Shown: piece after piece, positions 1 through 5,487 of the stretch | Numbering within the stretch: position 1 is the first letter of the stretch | How the letters are laid out: each line of letters opens with the position of its first letter | Source of the DNA: an uncultured Dyadobacter sp. | GTDB taxonomy: Bacteria > Bacteroidota > Bacteroidia > Cytophagales > Spirosomataceae | Direction: 5' to 3' | Length of the DNA stretch: 5,487 nucleotides | Assembly (NCBI GenBank): GCA_946481035.1 | Contig: CAMLNK010000351.1 | Coordinates: forward strand, 1 to 5,487 | Translations under genes and position numbers: made by a program | Notes under the pieces: generated by a model | What the model saw: the letters and a program-made list of their open reading frames with translations, nothing else | What the model was told of the DNA's origin: nothing | The model's database searches: none

Positions 1-2004
1 AGCATTGTACCCAATTCTTCCTTTACCAGAAGAATCGCGAACCTGAACCTGAATGCATTTCTGGGCAAAAAATTGAGCATTGAAACGGTTGTTCAGTACA
101 ATATCGAGAACGGCCACAACCGTCCGAAAGTTGGTTATGCGGATTACAACCCGCACTGGGCCACTTACCTGGTTGCAAACACCGTGGATATCAGAAGTCT
201 CGCTCCGGGCTACGACGCGGTTACCGGCAAAGAAGTTGAATGGAACCCCGTACCGGCCGCACCGAACCCTTATTTCGTGATCAACAAGTTTATCAATGAA
301 GATCAGAAAAACCGTTTCCTCGGTCAGGCCAACATTAAATATGACATCCTCGACAACCTGTTCATCAAAGGAAGCGTAAGCCGCGATTACTACAACTTCA
401 ACTATGAGTTCGTAGTACCTACCAATAACGCCTACCAGCCGCTGGGTACCTACGAAGCGAAGAAAGTAACCTCGTCGGAAACCAACGGAATGCTGACGCT
501 GAATTACTCGAAAGACTTCTCCGAAGACCTGAACTTCTCGGCATTGGTGGGTGGCAACATGCAAAGAAGCATTTATGACCAGACTGCCTTCAACGGTTCA
601 GAATTCACGATCCCTGGCTTTTACAGCTTCACGAACCTCGCAACATCTACCGTGGTGCCTACTTACAACAAAAGCGCCATCAACTCCATCTTCGGATCTG
701 CCGATTTGGGTTACAAAGGCTTTGCGTACCTGACCTTGTCGGGTCGTCAGGACTGGTTCTCGGTGTTGAACAGCAAAAGCAATAGCATTTTCTACCCTGC
801 CGTTGGTGGTTCGCTGATCCTCTCCGAAGCTTTCAACCTGCCAACAGTGGTAAGCTTCGCGAAACTACGTGGTTCGTGGGCACAAGTGGGCGGCGCAAAC
901 GTGCTTCCGTACCAGATCTACCAAAGCTATGCGATGGCAGTAGGTGGCCACAACGGACGTCCGGTTCAGCAGCTTTCGTCGGCAGTGGTACCAAACCCCG
1001 ATCTGAAACCACTTACTTCGACTACCTATGAAGCGGGTATCGAAGCGAAATTCCTGCAAAACCGCTTGGGAATCGATCTTACGCTCTACAACCGCAAGAC
1101 CACGAACGACATCGTGCAAAGCAATATCGCGGCGACGTCCGGTTACACTTCCGCCTTGCTGAACGTGGGCGAGCTGAGCAACAAGGGGATCGAGCTGTTG
1201 CTGACAGGAACTGCGATCAAACAGAATAATTTCCTGTGGGACATCAGCTACAACATGGCTTACAACAAAAGCGAGATCATCAAACTGGCCGATAACCTTC
1301 CTTCCCTAAGCATCGGAACGGGTGTAGGCGGTGGTTTGATCAACAACGTGGTGGGCGGTACGTACGGTGAGGTTTGGGGTTACAACAAATTGAAAGATGC
1401 AAACGGAAATACCGTGTTCAACACCGCCAGCGGTTACGCGGTACGTGGTAACCTCGAAAAACTGGGTAACGGTACGCCTCCGCTGACCATGGGTATCACC
1501 AACAATTTCAAATACAAAAACTTCTCGCTGAACATCCTCATCGACGGCAAGTTCGGAAGTGTGGTTTATTCCAACATGTACCAGTACGCCTACCGCTTCG
1601 GTTTGCCGAAAGAAACACTTCCTGGTCGTGAAACAGGCTTGACCGTGACCGGTGTAACGCCAGAAGGTGCTCCATTCAGCAAAACCTGGGAGAAGAAAGA
1701 CATTGATACTTACTATGACAATGACAAGAACTACACGGGCATTTTCACGTTCAACAACGATTTCGTGAAACTGCGCCAGATTATCCTGAGCTACAACCTG
1801 CCTGTCGCGAAGATATTGGGAGGTAAGCTGCAGTCGGCTTCTGTTTCGATCGTGGGACGTAACCTTGCCTTGCTTTACAAAGACAAGCGCAATAAATACT
1901 TCGATCCTGAATCGAGCTATACCAACGGTAATGCGCAGGGGCTGGAAGCATTTGGTGTACCCAGAACCAGAAACATCGGCGTAAACCTGACAGTGAAGTT
2001 TTAA
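1..2004 (+). CDS. SusC/RagA-family TonB-dependent outer-membrane transporter, C-terminal part (5' end outside window)
   Basis: This is the C-terminal 667 residues of a SusC/RagA-type TonB-linked outer-membrane protein. The frame is open from base 1, so the in-frame TTG at 73 is not a real start. Full family members are usually about 1000 residues; the missing part would hold the signal peptide, the carboxypeptidase-D-like domain and the plug. What remains is beta-barrel. Family-typical motifs, numbered from base 1, are SGRQDW (247-252), a YP-containing segment near 265, NKGIEL (394-399), VKLRQI (from 589) and FDPESSY (634-640). The chain ends in VKF; a terminal Phe is usual for barrels inserted by the BAM complex. 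By family knowledge it imports a ligand across the outer membrane using TonB energy, with the SusD lipoprotein as a lid. The lipoprotein gene follows after 21 bases. The substrate cannot be read from the sequence. Confidence 0.96.
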   Translation, partial: SIVPNSSFTRRIANLNLNAFLGKKLSIETVVQYNIENGHNRPKVGYADYNPHWATYLVANTVDIRSLAPGYDAVTGKEVEWNPVPAAPNPYFVINKFINEDQKNRFLGQANIKYDILDNLFIKGSVSRDYYNFNYEFVVPTNNAYQPLGTYEAKKVTSSETNGMLTLNYSKDFSEDLNFSALVGGNMQRSIYDQTAFNGSEFTIPGFYSFTNLATSTVVPTYNKSAINSIFGSADLGYKGFAYLTLSGRQDWFSVLNSKSNSIFYPAVGGSLILSEAFNLPTVVSFAKLRGSWAQVGGANVLPYQIYQSYAMAVGGHNGRPVQQLSSAVVPNPDLKPLTSTTYEAGIEAKFLQNRLGIDLTLYNRKTTNDIVQSNIAATSGYTSALLNVGELSNKGIELLLTGTAIKQNNFLWDISYNMAYNKSEIIKLADNLPSLSIGTGVGGGLINNVVGGTYGEVWGYNKLKDANGNTVFNTASGYAVRGNLEKLGNGTPPLTMGITNNFKYKNFSLNILIDGKFGSVVYSNMYQYAYRFGLPKETLPGRETGLTVTGVTPEGAPFSKTWEKKDIDTYYDNDKNYTGIFTFNNDFVKLRQIILSYNLPVAKILGGKLQSASVSIVGRNLALLYKDKRNKYFDPESSYTNGNAQGLEAFGVPRTRNIGVNLTVKF

Positions 2005-2025
2005 TCATTCAAAATTCCAGTGACG

Positions 2026-3588
2026 ATGAACAAATTCCTGAAACTTTTATATATGGCCCCGATGGCCCTCTTCATCTCCTCCTGCGATAACAATTTCGAG
2101 GAAATGAATGTGAACCCCAACGCATCCAGAGATGTCGTACCCGGCTTCCTTTTCACCCGGGCACAGCTGACTACGGTGAGCAACAACTTCACCGGCGGGG
2201 CCTACCTGACCATCGGACAGTCGATGCAGCATTTCGCGACTTACAAGGAAGTGCCTGCGGCAGGTGACAAGTATTTCAATTACACCTACTCAACCGGAAA
2301 CTGGGCATTGTTTGGCGGCGACCCTGCGACGGCCGGAGCCGTAATCGATCTCGCCCAGGTCATCGACGCGCTGAAAACCTCGCCGGATAACGTGAACAAA
2401 ACGTCGGTTTCGCGCATTTGGAGAGCATACCTGTACCACCGCCTCACAGACCTTTACGGCGACATCCCATACACGGACGCCGGAAAGGCCCTTACGGATA
2501 AGAACTTCACTCCTAAGTATGACACGCAGGCCTTTATCTATGCCGACATGCTCAAAGAGATCGAAGAATCCATTGCCGCATTCGACGTCAGCAAGCCTAC
2601 CTTCGGCACTGCCGACCTGATTTACGGCGGAAATGTGGCGCAATGGAAAAAGTTCGGCTATTCGCTTATGCTGCGCCTCGGTATGCACCTGACCGAAGTG
2701 GACCCTGCTATGGCTGAAACCTGGGTGAAGAAAGCGATCGCTGGCGGTGTAATCACCGCTGACGCGGACCTGGCGAAGATCGACTACGTGGACGGCTCCA
2801 TCACCGCGAGTCGCAATTTCATCTCCGCCGGATTGATGAGCACCGATTACGTATCTCCCGGTGGCGATAACGTGGAAGGCGGCAAGTTTGCCAAAACGCT
2901 GATCGACCATCTGAAAACCACAAGCGATCCGCGTCTGAATGTGATTTCAGTGATATGGACCAAAGCATCCGATAAAGCCCCTTACGTGGCCGACACGGCT
3001 ACCGCATTGCAAAAAGGGATGCAAAATGCCGCTTTCAACGGCCTTCCTGCCAATTTCGATCAATACTCGGAGCCTAACCCTGCGACGATCTTGAAATACA
3101 ATGCACCATTGCTCGTTATGACCCCTGCTGAAATACACCTGTTGCTCGCAGAGGCCAACTTGAGAGGCTGGTACAGCGGCGCTACGGCCGAGGCATCCTA
3201 CAACACTGCGGTTACTTCCGGTCTGAAACAATGGGCATTATTCGGAACGGCCGGTATCATTTCCGATGCCAAAATCGCCGCTTACCTGAGAGCGAACCCA
3301 TTCAATGCGACCGGAACGACAGCACAGAAAATGGAGCAGATCGGTACGCAGAAATGGGTATCCCTCCTGCTGGAAGACGAATACGAGATCTTCGCCAACT
3401 GGCGCCGCACAGGCTATCCCAAGCTGACGCCGACCAACTATCCGGGTAACCTCACCGGCGGCCAGATCCCGACCCGCTTCGTGATCCCCGATACGGAGGA
3501 GCAATACAATAAAGAGAATTTTTACGAGGCTCGTACCCGCCAGGGCGGCACCAACACGCTTTCGAGCAAAGTTTGGTGGGATAAATAA
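2026..3588 (+). CDS. SusD/RagB-family nutrient-binding outer-membrane lipoprotein (SusD-like_2 type)
   Basis: This is a 520-residue surface lipoprotein that would bind ligand and cap the SusC barrel encoded just upstream. I chose ATG 2026; a GTG two codons earlier (2020) is in frame but adds only two residues ahead of a normal signal peptide. The N terminus has Lys3 and Lys6, a hydrophobic stretch and the lipobox ISSC with lipidated Cys20, followed by an acidic residue and then NNFEEMNVNPN. The NPN stretch near the mature N terminus is typical of the SusD-like_2 group. Other family motifs are LTDLYGDIPY (140-149), AEIHLLLAEANLRGW (368-382), a QKW segment from 442 and WRRTGYPKL (459-467). The protein ends in WWDK, as many relatives do, and has normal length. 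No Shine-Dalgarno is seen, as is common in Bacteroidota. Translation probably depends on the susCD transcript, which ends at the terminator at 3627-3670. The ligand is unknown. Confidence 0.96.
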   Translation: MNKFLKLLYMAPMALFISSCDNNFEEMNVNPNASRDVVPGFLFTRAQLTTVSNNFTGGAYLTIGQSMQHFATYKEVPAAGDKYFNYTYSTGNWALFGGDPATAGAVIDLAQVIDALKTSPDNVNKTSVSRIWRAYLYHRLTDLYGDIPYTDAGKALTDKNFTPKYDTQAFIYADMLKEIEESIAAFDVSKPTFGTADLIYGGNVAQWKKFGYSLMLRLGMHLTEVDPAMAETWVKKAIAGGVITADADLAKIDYVDGSITASRNFISAGLMSTDYVSPGGDNVEGGKFAKTLIDHLKTTSDPRLNVISVIWTKASDKAPYVADTATALQKGMQNAAFNGLPANFDQYSEPNPATILKYNAPLLVMTPAEIHLLLAEANLRGWYSGATAEASYNTAVTSGLKQWALFGTAGIISDAKIAAYLRANPFNATGTTAQKMEQIGTQKWVSLLLEDEYEIFANWRRTGYPKLTPTNYPGNLTGGQIPTRFVIPDTEEQYNKENFYEARTRQGGTNTLSSKVWWDK

Positions 3589-3626
3589 GCGGAATTTATG
3601 CGCTGTTTGCCTGTGAAGTAAATGAC

Positions 3627-3670
3627 CGATACGGATTGCCGACCAAAATCGGCAGTCCGTATCGCTTTTT
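3627..3670 (+). terminator. Rho-independent terminator after the susCD unit
   Basis: A 16-bp stem (3627-3642 paired with 3649-3664) with one G-U wobble and a six-base loop CCAAAA is followed, after one C, by five T (3666-3670). It lies 38 bases after the SusD stop. This is a textbook intrinsic terminator and should separate susCD transcription from the amidohydrolase gene. The bases between the SusD stop and the stem show nothing else recognisable. Confidence 0.88.
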
Positions 3671-3757
3671 AAGCCTGAAATTTTTCGATCTGTGAATGAG
3701 GTATTTCAATGCGTTTTTTTGTCTTAACCATAATAGTTCTTTCCTAAACCAAAACCC

Positions 3758-5032
3758 ATGATCAAAAAAGTATTCATTGCCGCCGCCCTCTTCTGTTCTG
3801 CCGGTTTTGCCGCCCAGGCTCAGAAGTATTCGATCGTCATCAAAGGCGGTCATGTGATTGACCCCAAAAACAATATCAACAGCATCATGGACGTCGCGCT
3901 GAAAGGCGACACGGTAATGCTCGTTGCCAAAAACATCGACGCCAAGGAAGGCGTGCAGGTGGTAAATGCGAAAGGCCTTTTTGTAACACCGGGCCTGATC
4001 GACATGCACTCGCACAATTTCTTCGGCACCAAAATGGACCAGACTTACAGCAACGGTCCGAATGCCCTCCCACCCGATGGCTTCACATTCCGCACCGGCG
4101 TTACCACAGTAGTGGATGCGGGCTGTGCGGGTTGGAAATCCTTCCCCGATTTCAAGAAACAAACCATCGACGCTTCCCGCACCCGCGTACTCTCCTTTCT
4201 GAACATTGTAGGCGAAGGCATGCGCGGCGGTACTTACGAGCAGAATGTCGAGGATATGGACGCTGCCGCAACGGCCAAAGTCGCGAAAGAATATCCTGAA
4301 TACATTGTGGGTATCAAACTCGCCCACTTCAACGGCTACAACTGGGCGCCTACCGACCGCGCCGTGGAAGCAGGTAAGCTCGCCAACATCCCGGTCATGA
4401 TCGATTTCGGTGGCAGCCAGCCGGTGTTGCCCATTGAAGAACTTTTCATGAAACACCTCCGCCCCGGCGACATTTTCACGCACTGCTTTGGCCAGCTCGC
4501 CAGCCGCGAGCCGATCGTGGATGTAAAAGCGGGCAAAGTGAAGCCATTCGTGTATGAAGCACGCAAGAAAGGCATCATTTTCGACGTGGGTTACGGCGGC
4601 ATCAGCTTCGCATTCTCGCAGGCGATCCCGGCCATCAAAACCGGTTTTTATCCCAACACCATCAGCACCGACATCCACACCGGCAGTATGAACAACGCCA
4701 TGAAGGACATGCTGAATGTGATGTCTAAATTCCTCGCTATGGGTATGGACCTGCCGGCGGTGATCAAGGCCAGTACCTGGGCTCCTGCACAAGCCATTCA
4801 CCGCGAGGAGCTGGGTAACCTTTCCGCAGGCTCGCGTGCGGATGTATCCGTGCTGCGCGTGCTCGACGGCAAGTTCCAGATGAACGACACCGGTACATTC
4901 GGTTTCTTCGATTATACGGGCGCCAAAGTACAGGGCAAGCAGAAACTCGAAGCCGAAGTGACGATCCGCGCGGGTAAAGTGGTGTACGACCTGAATGGAC
5001 TGACTAACCCTATCGTGGTTTCAAGAAGATAA
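3758..5032 (+). CDS. Exported amidohydrolase/deacetylase-family metallohydrolase (COG3964-like)
   Basis: This is a complete 424-residue amidohydrolase-superfamily enzyme, likely a periplasmic metal-dependent hydrolase of amide or ester bonds. Residues 1-21 form a Sec signal peptide (Lys3-Lys4, hydrophobic core, cleavage at AQA before Gln22). The flanking beta-sandwich is seen N-terminally (VIKGGHVIDP, 27-36) and C-terminally (the ADVSVL and GKVVYDLNG segments). Metal-site candidates are the strand-1 motif DMHSH (His84, His86), Lys187 in GIKLAH as the carboxylated bridging Lys, His242 in THCFG and Asp305 in STDIH. The strand-5 position, where a His is expected, reads MIDFG with Asp216. Characterised COG3964 proteins, once annotated as dihydroorotases, hydrolyse acetyl-(R)-mandelate; the substrate here is unknown. 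The pattern does not suggest a true dihydroorotase or urease. The gene sits behind a terminator, so it should have its own promoter, but I could not identify one in 3671-3757. No Shine-Dalgarno is visible; the leader before ATG is A/C-rich. Confidence 0.93.
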   Translation: MIKKVFIAAALFCSAGFAAQAQKYSIVIKGGHVIDPKNNINSIMDVALKGDTVMLVAKNIDAKEGVQVVNAKGLFVTPGLIDMHSHNFFGTKMDQTYSNGPNALPPDGFTFRTGVTTVVDAGCAGWKSFPDFKKQTIDASRTRVLSFLNIVGEGMRGGTYEQNVEDMDAAATAKVAKEYPEYIVGIKLAHFNGYNWAPTDRAVEAGKLANIPVMIDFGGSQPVLPIEELFMKHLRPGDIFTHCFGQLASREPIVDVKAGKVKPFVYEARKKGIIFDVGYGGISFAFSQAIPAIKTGFYPNTISTDIHTGSMNNAMKDMLNVMSKFLAMGMDLPAVIKASTWAPAQAIHREELGNLSAGSRADVSVLRVLDGKFQMNDTGTFGFFDYTGAKVQGKQKLEAEVTIRAGKVVYDLNGLTNPIVVSRR

Positions 5033-5040
5033 TCTGAAAA

Positions 5041-5075
5041 GGGAGCCCTGGGCGATGTAACCGGACAGGGCTCCC
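5041..5075 (+). terminator. Perfect 10-bp inverted repeat after the amidohydrolase gene; possible weak terminator
   Basis: GGGAGCCCTG (5041-5050) and CAGGGCTCCC (5066-5075) are exact reverse complements separated by 15 bases. The hairpin begins eight bases after the amidohydrolase stop, a usual terminator position. The downstream side is ATTGATATTTTA, not a proper T run, so termination on the + strand may be leaky. Four A precede the left arm, giving a T run only on the minus strand, where no gene is seen. It could instead be a 3'-end stabilising or processing hairpin that lets some transcription pass into the RraA-like gene. Confidence 0.55.
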
Positions 5076-5081
5076 ATTGAT

Positions 5082-5101
5082 ATTTTACCTAATTTTACCT
5101 A
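5082..5101. repeat. Tandem 10-bp direct repeat (two perfect copies) upstream of the RraA-like gene
   Basis: ATTTTACCTA occurs twice in a row, at 5082-5091 and 5092-5101, without mismatch. It lies 34 bases before the RraA-like start and just after the inverted repeat. The 10-bp period is close to one helical turn, so it could be a binding site for a regulator on one DNA face, but it may be a chance duplication. No function is shown by the sequence. Confidence 0.7.
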
Positions 5102-5114
5102 CTCAATATATTCC
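5084..5114 (+). promoter_or_regulatory. Weak candidate Bacteroidota-type promoter for the RraA-like gene
   Basis: TTTA (5084-5087) resembles the -33 TTTG element of Bacteroidota primary-sigma promoters. After 19 bases comes TATATTCC (5107-5114), which keeps the TA and first TT of the -7 consensus TAnnTTTG but lacks its last two bases. The spacing fits the consensus and the element lies about 20 bases before the ATG, which would give a very short leader. The match is poor and such matches arise easily in AT-rich spacers. It overlaps the tandem repeat. Confidence 0.25.
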
Positions 5115-5135
5115 TGCCGCACATTTTCTTGTCTT

Positions 5136-5487
5136 ATGAAACTACCGATTCTCTCTTTAACGACGATCCTGACCCTAACCCTCGGAGGCCTGCAAACCGC
5201 GAAGGCGCAGACCATGCCGAAAGAAGAACTGATTTTCCTGACCTCCGAATGGAAAGGCGAGCGCTTCCCCGACGGCCGCCCGAAAATCTCCGACGACCTC
5301 GTCCGCCGCGCAAAGGACATCAATATCGAAGAAGCCTGGGTAGTACTCAAAAACGAAGGCTATAACTGCCAGTTCGAGGGCAACTGGAAAATCGTACACC
5401 CCGACGTGGTAATCGCAGGCCGGGCATTGACGGCGCAGTATATGCCCTCACGCCCGGATATCGAAAAGAATATCAAAGACCGCGGTG
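5136..5487 (+). CDS. Exported RraA-family (HMG-aldolase-like) protein, N-terminal part (3' end outside window)
   Basis: The frame starts at ATG 5136 and stays open to the right edge, giving 117 residues plus one base. Residues 1-24 look like a Sec signal peptide (Lys2, a Leu/Thr-rich core, cleavage at AKA before Gln25). The mature start has FPDGRPKISDDLVRR (44-58), IEEAWVVLKNEGY (64-76), FEGNWKIVHPD (80-90) and AGRALTAQYMP (94-104). I recognise this as the long Bacteroidota branch of the RraA family, usually annotated RraA family protein. The fold is shared with 4-hydroxy-4-methyl-2-oxoglutarate/4-carboxy-4-hydroxy-2-oxoadipate aldolases, also active as oxaloacetate decarboxylases; the classic enterobacterial RraA is a cytoplasmic RNase E inhibitor. 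The export signal and the exported hydrolase 103 bases upstream favour an enzyme over an RNase regulator. The residues for metal and pyruvate binding lie beyond the window, so activity cannot be judged. Confidence 0.82.
   Translation, partial: MKLPILSLTTILTLTLGGLQTAKAQTMPKEELIFLTSEWKGERFPDGRPKISDDLVRRAKDINIEEAWVVLKNEGYNCQFEGNWKIVHPDVVIAGRALTAQYMPSRPDIEKNIKDRG

Noticed and set aside
73..2004. A TTG start at 73 making a complete 643-residue protein.
   Set aside because: The frame is open upstream to base 1 with SusC-like barrel sequence, and SusC proteins need N-terminal plug and signal regions. The gene is simply cut by the window edge.
2020..2025. GTG 2020 as the SusD start.
   Set aside because: It would add only Met-Thr before the Met-Asn-Lys start of a normal lipoprotein signal peptide; ATG 2026 is the more ordinary choice, though the sequence alone does not fully exclude GTG.
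2290..2910. A 206-codon open frame on the minus strand inside the SusD gene.
   Set aside because: It lies fully within a convincing SusD coding sequence, has low-complexity His/Arg/Val-rich content and no recognisable domain. It is a codon-usage shadow.
3718..3741. TTTG at 3718-3721 and TAGTTCTT at 3734-3741 as a promoter for the amidohydrolase gene.
   Set aside because: The gap is 12 bases instead of about 19, and the -7 element misses two of its six fixed bases.
3596..4801. A 401-codon open frame on the minus strand, antisense to the amidohydrolase gene.
   Set aside because: Its codons lie in exact register with the sense codons, so it stays open merely because the sense gene avoids TTA, CTA and TCA. 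It starts at a GTG, its product is a His/Val/Gly/Arg-rich string without a recognisable domain, and it runs through the terminator. The sense product matches a known family throughout.
5129..5365. A 78-codon + strand frame overlapping the start of the RraA-like gene.
   Set aside because: It is an Arg/Pro-rich out-of-frame reading of the RraA-like coding sequence, whose own frame carries a signal peptide and family motifs.

Overview
The window looks like an ordinary nutrient-uptake and degradation locus of a Bacteroidota bacterium. SusC/SusD pairs occur essentially only in that phylum. The moderate GC content (about half by eye), the A-rich rather than Shine-Dalgarno-like sequence before the starts, and the style of the amidohydrolase and RraA-like proteins fit the Cytophagales (Dyadobacter/Spirosoma-like). 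The genus is a guess from memory of similar proteins, not a database match.

Layout, all on the + strand: (1) 1-2004, the C-terminal two thirds of a SusC/RagA-type TonB-dependent outer-membrane transporter, running in from the left edge; (2) 2026-3588, a complete SusD/RagB-type surface lipoprotein, 21 bases after SusC and surely co-transcribed with it; (3) 3627-3670, a strong intrinsic terminator closing the susCD unit; (4) 3758-5032, a complete exported amidohydrolase-superfamily metallohydrolase; (5) 5041-5101, a perfect 10-bp inverted repeat right after the amidohydrolase stop, then a perfect tandem 10-bp direct repeat; (6) 5136-5487, the N-terminal part of an exported RraA-family (HMG-aldolase-like) protein, cut by the right edge. 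No gap between genes exceeds about 170 bases. I found no tRNA, rRNA, CRISPR array or insertion sequence.

The likely joint role is inferred: the SusC/SusD pair captures a ligand and imports it across the outer membrane, and two periplasmic enzymes (a metal-dependent hydrolase of ester/amide bonds and an aldolase/decarboxylase-like RraA protein) act on it or on related small organic acids. No glycoside hydrolase or polysaccharide lyase is visible, so nothing here shows that the substrate is a glycan. Points worth a second look are the Asp in place of the usual strand-5 metal-binding His of the amidohydrolase, the export signal on an RraA-family protein, and the repeat-bearing spacer before that gene. 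I see no clear sign of a wholly new system.
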